Below are positions 25,947 through 33,910 of a stretch of 64,000 bases of DNA, piece by piece. The position numbers and the translations under genes were made by a program. The number at the start of each line of letters is the position of its first letter. The first letter of the stretch is position 1. The stretch covers positions 2,604,001-2,668,000 of the forward strand of contig NZ_SISG01000001.1 of the NCBI RefSeq assembly GCF_004310685.1, read 5' to 3'. The notes under the pieces were generated by a model. It was not told the DNA's origin and did not search any database. It saw only the letters and a program-made list of their open reading frames with translations. This DNA is from Glaciihabitans arcticus. Lineage in GTDB: Bacteria; Actinomycetota; Actinomycetes; Actinomycetales; Microbacteriaceae.

Positions 25947-26363
25947 ATGAAGTTCATGCTGATGCTGAAGGCAGACCCCGCCAACCAGGAAGCCCGCACG
26001 CCCACCGACGAAGAACTGAACAACATGGGCCGCTACAACGAGAAGCTCATCGAGGCAGGCGTTCTGCTCGCCGGCGAAGGCCTGCACCCGGTCGAGACCG
26101 GCAGCTGGGTCAGCTTCGAGGGCGAGGACCGCTCCGTGACCGACGGACCGTTCACCGAATCGAAGGAGCTGGTGGCCGGCTTCTGGATTCTCGACGTCGC
26201 GTCGAAGGACGAGGCGCTCGTCTGGGCGAAGGCCATCCCGCTCACCGATGGCACCGTCGAGGTGCGTCGGGTGTTCGAGGTCGAGGACTTCAACCAGGAC
26301 AACGAGTACGTGCAGCAGGAAGTGAAGTGGCGCGAGGAGCACGAGGGCGCGGTGGAGCGATAG
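25947..26363 (+). CDS. DGPF/YCII-domain protein
   Basis: A 138-aa protein with a ferredoxin-like YCII fold. The eponymous DGPF motif lies at residues 66-69 (TDGPFTESKELVAGFW), after MKFMLMLKAD at the start. DGPF proteins are encoded next to ECF42 sigma factors in many Actinobacteria and Proteobacteria. Their biochemical role is unknown. A good AAGGAG site precedes the ATG. The sigma gene follows after 61 bp. Confidence 0.9.
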   Translation: MKFMLMLKADPANQEARTPTDEELNNMGRYNEKLIEAGVLLAGEGLHPVETGSWVSFEGEDRSVTDGPFTESKELVAGFWILDVASKDEALVWAKAIPLTDGTVEVRRVFEVEDFNQDNEYVQQEVKWREEHEGAVER

Positions 26364-26424
26364 GCAATCGCGCCAGCGATTGCGCGACCCCAGCGCCGAC
26401 TGAGCCTGCGAAGGAGGACTCGAC

Positions 26425-27660
26425 GTGACCACGAATGCAGCCGTCGAGGCAGTGTGGCGAATCGAGTCGTCGCGAGTGATCGCGACGCTCGCGCGCCTCA
26501 CCGGCGACGTGGGCCTGGCCGAGGACCTTGCCCAGGATGCGTTGATCGCCGCCCTCGAGCAGTGGCCCGAGACGGGGGTGCCGCGCAACGCCGGCGCCTG
26601 GCTGACCGCGGTCGCGAAGCGCCGGGCCATCGACGGCTGGCGGCGGCAGACCGCGCTGCGCGAGCGGTACCAGACCCTCGCCCACTCGCTCGAGGAAACG
26701 ACGGACGATGATCCGGATGACGTCATCCGCGACGACCTGCTGCGACTCATCTTCGTCTCGTGTCATCCCGTGCTGCAGCCCTCCTCCCGGGTCGCACTGA
26801 CGCTTCGCCTTCTCGGCGGGCTCACCACCGAGGAGATCGCGCGCGCGTTCCTCGTGCCCTCGCCGACGATCGGCCAGCGCATCAGTCGCGCAAAGCGCAC
26901 GCTCTCGGCGGCGAAGGTTCCGTTCGAGGTGCCCGACCGGTCCGAGCTGAAGGAGCGGTTGGGGGCGGTGCTCGAGGTTCTGTACCTGATCTTCAACGAG
27001 GGGTATGCCGCGACATCCGGTGACGGCTGGATGCGACCCGGGCTGTGCCGCGAAGCCCTCCGGCTCGGACGCACGCTCGCCGAACTCCTGCCGGCCGAGC
27101 CCGAGGTGCACGGGCTGGTCGCGCTGATGGAGTTCCAGTCCTCGCGTCTCGGCGCCCGCACGGCGCCCGACGGCTCGGCGATCCTGCTGCAGGACCAGGA
27201 CCGCAGCCGCTGGAACCGGCTGCAGATCACCCGCGGTGTCGCCGCTCTGGCCCGGGCCGATTCGCTCGGGCGTGCCCGCGGACCGTATGTGCTGCAGGCC
27301 GCGCTCGCCGCCTGCCACGCAACCGCCCCGCACAGCGCCGACACCGACTGGGCGCTCATCGTGGCGTTGTACGACGCGCTCTCGGCGATCGCCCCGTCAC
27401 CGATTGTGGAGCTGAACCGCGCGGTCGCCGTCTCGATGGCGAGTGGTCCGGATGCCGGACTCACCGCTGTCGACCGCCTCGCCGGCGTCGGTGCGCTGGC
27501 CGGCTATCACCTGCTCCCGGCCGTGCGCGGGGACCTGCTCGCCAAGCTCGGGCGCGGGCCGGAGGCACGGCTCGAGTTCGAGCGCGCGGCGTCCCTCACC
27601 CGCAACGAGCGGGAGCGCGAGCTGCTGCTCGGCCGTGCGGCGAATACCCTCGCTGATTGA
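26425..27660 (+). CDS. ECF42-type sigma factor with C-terminal DUF6596/TPR-like extension
   Basis: A 411-aa protein, twice the size of a plain ECF sigma. Region 2 is at about residues 10-80 (IATLARLTGDVGLAEDLAQDALIAAL, AWLTAVAKRRAIDGWRR). Region 4 is at about 105-165 (SRVALTLRLLGGLTTEEIARAF, SPTIGQRISRAKR). A helical C-terminal half of about 240 residues (YLIFNEGYAATSGDGW, LALVALMEFQSSR-like pattern, PIVELNRAVAVSMA) matches the ECF42 extension. That extension is needed for activity in characterised members and replaces an anti-sigma factor. The stop codon lies inside a palindromic repeat. Confidence 0.92.
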   Translation: MTTNAAVEAVWRIESSRVIATLARLTGDVGLAEDLAQDALIAALEQWPETGVPRNAGAWLTAVAKRRAIDGWRRQTALRERYQTLAHSLEETTDDDPDDVIRDDLLRLIFVSCHPVLQPSSRVALTLRLLGGLTTEEIARAFLVPSPTIGQRISRAKRTLSAAKVPFEVPDRSELKERLGAVLEVLYLIFNEGYAATSGDGWMRPGLCREALRLGRTLAELLPAEPEVHGLVALMEFQSSRLGARTAPDGSAILLQDQDRSRWNRLQITRGVAALARADSLGRARGPYVLQAALAACHATAPHSADTDWALIVALYDALSAIAPSPIVELNRAVAVSMASGPDAGLTAVDRLAGVGALAGYHLLPAVRGDLLAKLGRGPEARLEFERAASLTRNERERELLLGRAANTLAD

Positions 27661-27688
27661 GTAGGCGCCTCAGCGCCGTATCGAAATC
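27652..27688. repeat. REP-like palindromic repeat, copy 1 (half element)
   Basis: GCTGATTGAGTAGGC followed by GTATCGAAATC matches the left half of the elements at 41203 and 44794. The right half is absent. GGCGC/GCGCC inside can form a small hairpin between the convergent sigma and pfkA genes. The TGA in GATTGA is the stop codon of the ECF42 gene. Confidence 0.75.
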
Positions 27689-27701
27689 CCGGCCATACGC
27701 G

Positions 27702-28730
27702 TTACCCGAAGAGGATCTTCGCCTCGTCGTAACGCTCCTGCGGCACCGTTTTGAGCGTACCGAGCGCGTCGGCAAAGGACACGTTCACGATGTCGGTGCC
27801 GCGCAGTGCAACCATGTAGCCCCACTTCTGCTCGATGGCGAGCTCGAGTGCCGCCATCCCGAGCCTCGTGGCAAGTACTCGGTCGAAGGCCGACGGAGTT
27901 CCACCGCGCTGGATGTGGCCGAGGGTCGTCGCACGGGTCTCGATGCCGGTGCGCTCCTCGATGAGTGGGGCGAGGAGCTCGCCGATGCCGCCGAGGCGCG
28001 GGCGACCGAAGGCGTCGAGGCCTCGCTCGCTGTGCACGTCGGTCATGGTGTCGAGGGCGAAACCCTCGGCGACGACCACGAGGGGCGCGCGCCCGCGGTC
28101 GTGTGCGGAGGTCACCCACTCCATGATCTGGTCGATGCTGGTCTTCTGCTCCGGGATGAGGATCGCGTGCGCACCGGCCGCCATGCCCGAGTGCAGCGCG
28201 ATCCAGCCGACGTGACGACCCATGACCTCGGCGATCATGCAGCGGTCGTGGGCGTCGCCGGTGGTGCGGAGGCGGTCCATGGCCTCGGTCGCGATGCCGA
28301 CGGCGGTGTCGAAGCCGAAGGTGTAGTCCGTGGCGGAGAGGTCGTTGTCGACGGTCTTCGGCACACCGATGATGTTGATGCCGGCGTCGGTGAGGCGCTT
28401 GGCCGCGGCCAGGGTTCCCTCGCCGCCGATCGCCACGATCGCGTCGATGCCGTGCTCGGCCATGACCTCGTTGATACGGTCGACCCCGCCCTTGCCCTCG
28501 AAGGGGTTGGTGCGGGAGGTGCCGAGGATCGTTCCGCCGAGCTTGTGGATGCCCTTGATCTCGTGCCGGCCGAGGGGAACGATGTCGCCGTCGACGACAC
28601 CCTTCCAGCCGTTGCGGAAGCCGACGAAGTCGTCGCACTTTCCGGTTGCGATGCCGCTGTACACGATGCCGCGGATGACCGCGTTCAGGCCCGGGGCGTC
28701 GCCGCCACTCGTCAGGATGCCGATCTTCAT
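27702..28730 (-). CDS. pfkA: 6-phosphofructokinase (ATP-type, actinobacterial group)
   Basis: A 342-aa enzyme phosphorylating fructose 6-phosphate. TSGGDAPGLNA is the N-terminal nucleotide loop, the catalytic Asp lies in PKTVDNDL, and MIAEVMGRHVGW and HIQRGGTPSAFDR bind substrate. The GGEGT loop has Gly at the position that is Asp in PPi-dependent enzymes, while PKTVDND has Lys as in PPi enzymes. This mixed signature is usual for actinobacterial ATP-PFKs, so ATP is the expected donor. It is a single-gene unit convergent with the ECF42 gene. Confidence 0.93.
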   Translation of the reverse strand: MKIGILTSGGDAPGLNAVIRGIVYSGIATGKCDDFVGFRNGWKGVVDGDIVPLGRHEIKGIHKLGGTILGTSRTNPFEGKGGVDRINEVMAEHGIDAIVAIGGEGTLAAAKRLTDAGINIIGVPKTVDNDLSATDYTFGFDTAVGIATEAMDRLRTTGDAHDRCMIAEVMGRHVGWIALHSGMAAGAHAILIPEQKTSIDQIMEWVTSAHDRGRAPLVVVAEGFALDTMTDVHSERGLDAFGRPRLGGIGELLAPLIEERTGIETRATTLGHIQRGGTPSAFDRVLATRLGMAALELAIEQKWGYMVALRGTDIVNVSFADALGTLKTVPQERYDEAKILFG

Positions 28731-28766
28731 GAGTCAATCATGGTGCATCGGCGGATGTGCGCCGGT

Positions 28767-29651
28767 TCAGGCGGCGTGCGCGGCGCACGAGACGCCCGCG
28801 GAGTGCTCCTCGCACACGACGAACTGCTCGCGGCAGCTGAGATCCCGGCAGTTCGCGACGTGGGCGGTCGGCACGCCGCACTCGGTGCAGCGGCCGACGA
28901 GCGCCGCGTCGTCCGTGAAATCGACGTGCATGCGGTTGTCGAACACGTAGAGCGAGCCCTGCCAGAGTCCGGCGTCGCCGTATGTCTCGCCGTACTTCAC
29001 GATGCCGCCGTCGAGTTGGTAGACCTCGGTGAAGCCGCGGTTGACCATCAGGCTCGAGAGCACCTCGCAGCGGATGCCGCCGGTGCAGTAGGTGACGACC
29101 GGCTCGTTCTTGAGGTGGTCGTACTTGCCGCTGTCGAGTTCGGCGACGAAGTCGCGGGTCGTGTCGACGTCGGGCACGATCGCGCCGTCGAAGTGTCCGA
29201 TCGCCGCTTCGATGGGATTACGTCCGTCGAAGAACGTGACCTGCTTCGCCTCGACCAGCTCGTGCAGCTGCTCTGGACTCAGCTTCGTGCCGCCGCCGAC
29301 CACACCGTTCTCGTCGACCTGCAGCTCGCCGGGTGCGCCGAAGCTCACGATCTCGTCGCGCACCTTCACCGACAGGCGCGGGAAGTCACTGTGCTTGCCG
29401 TCAGCGGAGGCCTGCCCTTCGCTCCACTTGAAGTCGATGTCATGGAAGGGGGCGTACTCGCGGGTCTTGCGGATGTAGCGCTTGACGTCCTTCAGTTCGC
29501 CGCCGACCGTGCCGTTGATGCCGTCCTTGGAGAGCAGGATGCGCCCCCGCAGCCCCAGCGACTCGCACAGGTCGCGCTGCCACAGGCGGATCGCCTCGGG
29601 GTCGGCGAGCGGTGTGAAGGCGTAGAAGAGCAGGATCTTGGGGACGGCCAT
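28767..29651 (-). CDS. trhO: tRNA uridine(34) hydroxylase TrhO (rhodanese-like)
   Basis: A 294-aa protein of the YceA/TrhO family. An N-terminal ferredoxin-like domain ([16 protein letters not shown]) is followed by a rhodanese domain with Cys189 in [13 protein letters not shown]-terminal Cys-rich segment follows ([22 protein letters not shown] in shorter units). TrhO hydroxylates U34 of certain tRNAs, using O2, for wobble modification. Actinobacterial members keep both the rhodanese Cys and Cys195. Its start overlaps the stop of the upstream lipoprotein gene by one base. Confidence 0.92.
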   Translation of the reverse strand: MAVPKILLFYAFTPLADPEAIRLWQRDLCESLGLRGRILLSKDGINGTVGGELKDVKRYIRKTREYAPFHDIDFKWSEGQASADGKHSDFPRLSVKVRDEIVSFGAPGELQVDENGVVGGGTKLSPEQLHELVEAKQVTFFDGRNPIEAAIGHFDGAIVPDVDTTRDFVAELDSGKYDHLKNEPVVTYCTGGIRCEVLSSLMVNRGFTEVYQLDGGIVKYGETYGDAGLWQGSLYVFDNRMHVDFTDDAALVGRCTECGVPTAHVANCRDLSCREQFVVCEEHSAGVSCAAHAA

Positions 29652-30496
29652 CAGCAGCTCTCCAGCTGGTACGCGGGGTCGTCGGGGGTGACGAGGTCAC
29701 GGTCGCGGAAGATCATGTGCTCGGGGAGTTCGAACCCGTCCATGCAGGTGTCCTTGACGGTGCGGGCCAGGTCGTCGAAGTACTCGATGTCGTAGACGCG
29801 TTCGAGATAGACATCCGTGTACGCGTCGCATTCGTCCCAGCGGTAGCACTCCTCGGTGATGGCGAAATCGAACCCGATGGTCTCCTTGCCGATCTCCGCG
29901 TATTCTGCCGCGTTCTTCTGCCCGGCCTCGAGGCCGGCCTCGTGGGCGCGGCCCACGAGCGCCGTGGCGAGAGCGAAGTTGTCGGTGTCGGTGATCCGGT
30001 CGCCCGAGCGCGTGAACGAGTCGAGGTTGTCGAACTCGACGCCGACGAAGCCGTCGGCGGCGCAGCCGTCTATCCACTCGCCGATGATGACGACCAGGGC
30101 CGCACGCTTCGTGACTGTCGAGGCATCGAGCAGGAATTCGTCGGGCCAGTTCTCGTCGACGACCGGGTTACCGCTCTGATCGCGCAGGATCAGCTCGGGA
30201 TGCTCGTTCTGCCAGAACTCGGCCTCGCCCGGCTGCGACTGGAAGCCGTTCACGTAGCAGACGGTGTCGACGCCCTTGGCGGGCTCATCGGTGCGGTCGC
30301 GCACCACGAGCTCGACGCTGGGAGCAGGCTCGTAGCCGCCGCCGAGCTGGTAGTCGAAAGTGGGGCCGTTGCCCGTCACCGACCAGCTGGCCCAACCCTC
30401 TGTTTCGCCCTCGGGCACCTCGTCGACCGGTTCGCTGGTACACCCGGCAAGCGCCAGCACGGCGATGAGCGCTGTCGCAACGAGTCGGGTCTTCAC
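29651..30496 (-). CDS. GH114-like lipoprotein (endo-alpha-1,4-polygalactosaminidase-type)
   Basis: A 281-aa protein with a lipoprotein signal (lipobox LALAGC, Cys19). The body matches the TM1410/GH114 barrel: [33 protein letters not shown] and QKNAAEY, with the acidic residues of the family active site. GH114 enzymes cut galactosamine-containing exopolysaccharides in fungi. Bacterial members are mostly uncharacterised. It is anchored outside the membrane. Its stop codon overlaps the trhO start (TGATG), so the genes are co-transcribed despite unrelated roles. Confidence 0.82.
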   Translation of the reverse strand: MKTRLVATALIAVLALAGCTSEPVDEVPEGETEGWASWSVTGNGPTFDYQLGGGYEPAPSVELVVRDRTDEPAKGVDTVCYVNGFQSQPGEAEFWQNEHPELILRDQSGNPVVDENWPDEFLLDASTVTKRAALVVIIGEWIDGCAADGFVGVEFDNLDSFTRSGDRITDTDNFALATALVGRAHEAGLEAGQKNAAEYAEIGKETIGFDFAITEECYRWDECDAYTDVYLERVYDIEYFDDLARTVKDTCMDGFELPEHMIFRDRDLVTPDDPAYQLESC

Positions 30497-30536
30497 CTCA
30501 CAAGTCTAGGTCGGCGGGTCGACGTAGGCTTTTTGC

Positions 30537-31472
30537 ATGACGATCGTGCGAGAGGATGCCCCACCCCTCCGCACCGTCTACTCCCCGGCCACGCCCGTGA
30601 GTCTGGGCCAAACGCTCCGACCTCTTGTGAGGGGCCACCTCGACCCCACCTTCCGTCGCGAGGGCTCAGGATTCTGGCGCACCCTCCGCACCCCGCACGG
30701 TCCCGCAACGCTCCACCTGACCGCCACGAGCGAGGGCGTCGAGGCCACCGCCTGGGGCGAGGGCGCCGAGTGGGCGATCGAGGGCGTGCCGCAACTGCTC
30801 GGCGAGGGTGACGACTGGAGCGGCCTCGACGTGTCGGGCAACGAGTTCCTCGCCGACTCCCTGCGCCGCAACCAGGGGCTGCGGCTGCTGCGCACGCGAC
30901 AGGTGTTCGAGATGATGCTCGTCGCGGTGCTCGAGCAGAAGGTCACCGGTGTTGAGGCCAGACGTGCGTGGCGGCAACTCGTAACGAATTACGGCGACCC
31001 GGCACCCGGCCCTGCCCCTGAGGGCATGCGGGTGTTTCCGAGTGCCGACGTCTGGAAGCTCGTTCCTTCGTGGGAGTGGCACCGGGCGGGGGTGGGACCG
31101 CAGCGGTCCGCGACCATCATGCGCGTGACATCCGTCGCAGCATCGCTCGAGAGAACGCTCGAACACGGCAGGGACGGTGCCGCAGCGGCCGCGAAACTAC
31201 GCTCGGTGGTCGGCATCGGCGTCTGGACGGCGGCCGAAACGACCCAGCGCTCGCACGGCGACGCCGACTCGCCGAGCGTCGGCGACTACCACCTTCCGGC
31301 CGTGGTCGGCTGGGCGCTCATCGGCAAACCGGTGGACGACGACGGGATGCTCGAACTGCTCGAACCGTGGTCCGGCCAACGCCAGCGGGTGATGCGACTG
31401 ATCGAGGCCAGCGGTTTCCGCAAGCCGACATTCGGTCCGCGGATGACGATCCAGGACCACCGGCGACACTAA
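30537..31472 (+). CDS. DNA-3-methyladenine glycosylase II-like (HhH-GPD)
   Basis: A 311-aa protein with an AlkA-like N-terminal beta domain and a helix-hairpin-helix-GPD domain: LRSVVGIGVWTAAETTQR for the hairpin and catalytic Asp250 in SVGDYHLP. It should remove alkylated bases (3-methyladenine and similar) to start base excision repair. Unlike OGG1/Nth proteins there is no FeS cluster motif. It is divergent from the GH114 lipoprotein. Its TAA shares bases with the convergent lipoprotein stop. Confidence 0.9.
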   Translation: MTIVREDAPPLRTVYSPATPVSLGQTLRPLVRGHLDPTFRREGSGFWRTLRTPHGPATLHLTATSEGVEATAWGEGAEWAIEGVPQLLGEGDDWSGLDVSGNEFLADSLRRNQGLRLLRTRQVFEMMLVAVLEQKVTGVEARRAWRQLVTNYGDPAPGPAPEGMRVFPSADVWKLVPSWEWHRAGVGPQRSATIMRVTSVAASLERTLEHGRDGAAAAAKLRSVVGIGVWTAAETTQRSHGDADSPSVGDYHLPAVVGWALIGKPVDDDGMLELLEPWSGQRQRVMRLIEASGFRKPTFGPRMTIQDHRRH

Positions 31473-31879
31473 TCCTTGGGCTGCTCCGTGTACCAGGCGA
31501 AGATGCCATCGCCGGTCGGTGTCGTCTCCCAGTCACCGCACGCGATCACGCGGTCGGGCATGATGTCGACCGGCGTCCAGTCGGTCTCCCAGACGGCGAG
31601 CTGGTGTCGCTCGGTGTCCTCGCAGTCGCCGATGGGGGTGCCCTTCGTGTCGGCCGCGAGCATCGCGACCTTGCCGTCGTTGGTGGTACGCACGTGAATG
31701 TCTGTGGCATCATCGGGCAGCCAGTCCGGGAACTCGCCCGGCCAGCCGTCCTTTGCCTCGGCGTAGTCGTAGAACGACTCCTCGGTGACCTGATGGATGG
31801 CGTTATCGATGGCGGTACAGCCGGTGAGGGCGAAAGCGGAGAGCAGAACGAGGGATGCAGCGGCGGTGGTTTTCTTCAT
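31469..31879 (-). CDS. Hypothetical lipoprotein
   Basis: A 136-aa protein with a clear lipoprotein signal (FALTGC, Cys21). The mature part is acidic and aromatic-rich (FPDWLPDDATDIHVRTTNDGK, QLAVWETDW) with two further Cys that may form a disulfide. No family is recognised. The GWPGEFPDWLP stretch resembles small secreted proteins common in Microbacteriaceae. It overlaps the convergent AlkA-type gene by 4 bp. Confidence 0.75.
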   Translation of the reverse strand: MKKTTAAASLVLLSAFALTGCTAIDNAIHQVTEESFYDYAEAKDGWPGEFPDWLPDDATDIHVRTTNDGKVAMLAADTKGTPIGDCEDTERHQLAVWETDWTPVDIMPDRVIACGDWETTPTGDGIFAWYTEQPKD

Positions 31880-31973
31880 GCCCCCAGTTCAGCAGCGCGA
31901 GCGTAATCCCGAATCGGCCGCTGGGATTGCGACGGGTCAGCCGGTGGGGGGACTTTCGGGCTAGCCTGACGCG

Positions 31974-32522
31974 GTGCACATGATCTTCCGGACCATCCTC
32001 CACATGCTCCGCGGTCGTCGCGGTCCCCGCGTCGACATCCACGATGTGGGCCGGGTGCGGCTGCGGGTCTGGCCGACCGACCTCGACATCCTCGGCCATA
32101 TGAACAACGGCGTGTACCTGTCGATCATGGACCTCGGCCGCTTCGACCTGCTCGTGCGGTCGGGGGTCTGGGCCACGTTCCAGAAGCTCGGCTACTACCC
32201 GGTGGTCGCGAGCGAGACGATCACCTTCCGCAAGTCGCTGCAGCCCTGGCAACTGTTCGACCTCGAGAGCCGCATTGTCGGCTACGACGCCAAGGCCGTG
32301 TACATCGAGCAGCGTTTTGTGGTCGACGGTGAGATTTTTGCCAAGGGCTTCATCCGCGGACGATTCCTCAAGCGCAGCGGCGGCGTCGTCTCGATCGCCG
32401 AGCTCTCCGACGCGATCGGCATCGACGTGACCGACTTCACCCCTCCCGAGTGGATGGACGAGTGGGGTGCCCACGTCGCGCTCCCCGCGACGAAGGCTCC
32501 CGCCCCCAACGACTGGTCCTAG
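31974..32522 (+). CDS. 4HBT-family acyl-CoA thioesterase-like protein
   Basis: A 182-aa hotdog-fold protein. RVWPTDLDILGHMNNGVYLSIMD carries the family Asp/Asn-x-x-H-x-N signature. VVASETITFRKSLQPWQ and the following strands complete the fold. It resembles the THEM6/FadM-like thioesterases that hydrolyse acyl-CoA, but the chain length is unknown. The start may be GTG at 31974 or ATG at 31980. It shares CTAG stop bases with the convergent flavoprotein gene. Confidence 0.85.
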   Translation: MHMIFRTILHMLRGRRGPRVDIHDVGRVRLRVWPTDLDILGHMNNGVYLSIMDLGRFDLLVRSGVWATFQKLGYYPVVASETITFRKSLQPWQLFDLESRIVGYDAKAVYIEQRFVVDGEIFAKGFIRGRFLKRSGGVVSIAELSDAIGIDVTDFTPPEWMDEWGAHVALPATKAPAPNDWS

Positions 32523-33871
32523 TTAAGCCCGAAGGGGAAGATCCCGTCAGGGTCATACTGCGCCCGCACCGCCTTCAGTCGGGCGAACGTCTCGGCCGGC
32601 CAGGCGCTCGCGAACTGCTCGGCGTCGCGCGGCCCGCTCATGAAGTTGATGGTCGACTCGTCCGAGATCCACGGCGCGAGTGCCTCTCGCAGCCCGGCAG
32701 CGGCCCCGGTCATCGCCTCGAGAGCGCCCGGGAACGCAAGAATGCCGACCAGCCCGAAGGTGAATGAGGATGCCCGGCCGCCCACCGCCGAACCCTCCGG
32801 CACATCGGCGCGCGTCGCGCCGCCCACGTGCCGCACCTCCACCGCGACGAACGGCAGCTCCGCGCTCGCCCCGGCCTGCGCGAGCAGGGCGGAAGCGAAG
32901 TCCTGGTCCACCGCGGAGAGCATTCCGCCCGACGTCCACGAGGGAGCCGGGTCGGTCGGATCCCCGTGGATGGTGGCCATGTCCGCGGGCGCGAGGGGAG
33001 CGATGGTGTCGACGAGAGCCGGTGCGGCGTTGCGGAGGGGTGCGGCGTGGGCCGTGCCATCCTGTTCAGTGCCAGGGAAGGCAAAGCGCAGGGACAGCAG
33101 CGTTTTGCCGCGCAGCATCTCGGGGATCTCGGCGATCGGCGGGAAGCGCATGATCGCGACGCTGGTGGTCACGTCATCGGGAGCGATCGCGGCGTAGTCG
33201 ACCCAGGCGCGCAGTGCGGGCTCGATCTGGTCGGTCGCGAACAGCAGGCTGCCGGCGTAGAGCTCGAGGGGCACGAGTTCGACGCGTACCTCCGTCACCA
33301 CGCCGAGGCCGCCCTTGCCGCCGCGGAGTGCCCAGAACAGGTCGGGGTTCTCCGTGGCCGATGCCTCGACGAGTTCGCCGCTGCCGGTTACCACGCTGAA
33401 GCCCCGCACCCGGTCCGAGGAGAACCCGTGGCTGCGCGCGATCGGGCCGAGGCCGCCGCCCATCAGGTAGCCGACGACGCCGACGTTGGTGGAGGATCCG
33501 GGGACCACGGCGAGTCCGTGCTCGGCGGCGGCGGACACGACCGCAGCCCAGCGGGCGCCGCCCCCGACGACCGCGAGACGCGACTCTGCATCCACGCTCA
33601 CAGCATCAAGCCGACGGGTGGTGATGACGATGCCGTCGGTGATCGGATCCTCCGCGCCGTGACCGGTCGCGATCACCCGCACCGGGAGTCCGCGATCGCG
33701 GGCGAATCCGACCGCGGCGACCACGTCGGACGCGTTCACGGCGCCGATGACGGCCTCGGGGGAGTGCACGAGCCCGAGGTGGAAGCCGCTGAGCTCCTCG
33801 GCATAGCCGCCGTCGGCGGGGGTGAGTACGGGGCCGGACACTGAGGCGATGAGGGGGGCAAAGTCAGTCAT
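32519..33871 (-). CDS. FAD-binding oxidoreductase (PCMH/BBE type)
   Basis: A 450-aa vanillyl-alcohol-oxidase-superfamily flavoprotein. The FAD domain has VRVIATGHGAEDP with a His that can carry covalent FAD, GGGARWAAV, and VGVVGYLMGGGLGPIARSHG. The usual Cys of bicovalent BBE enzymes is missing, so attachment is through His only, if covalent at all. The C-terminal BBE segment LKAVRAQYDPDGIFPFG is present. It probably oxidises a sugar or alcohol with O2. No substrate clue is nearby. Confidence 0.87.
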   Translation of the reverse strand: MTDFAPLIASVSGPVLTPADGGYAEELSGFHLGLVHSPEAVIGAVNASDVVAAVGFARDRGLPVRVIATGHGAEDPITDGIVITTRRLDAVSVDAESRLAVVGGGARWAAVVSAAAEHGLAVVPGSSTNVGVVGYLMGGGLGPIARSHGFSSDRVRGFSVVTGSGELVEASATENPDLFWALRGGKGGLGVVTEVRVELVPLELYAGSLLFATDQIEPALRAWVDYAAIAPDDVTTSVAIMRFPPIAEIPEMLRGKTLLSLRFAFPGTEQDGTAHAAPLRNAAPALVDTIAPLAPADMATIHGDPTDPAPSWTSGGMLSAVDQDFASALLAQAGASAELPFVAVEVRHVGGATRADVPEGSAVGGRASSFTFGLVGILAFPGALEAMTGAAAGLREALAPWISDESTINFMSGPRDAEQFASAWPAETFARLKAVRAQYDPDGIFPFGLN

Positions 33872-33910
33872 GCGCCGATGGTAGACCCGCCTGCCGACAC
33901 CGTCCAGCGG

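Noticed and set aside
27702-28730. PPi-dependent phosphofructokinase
   Set aside because: PKTVDND resembles PPi enzymes, but the GGEGT loop has Gly where PPi enzymes have Asp, as in actinobacterial ATP enzymes.
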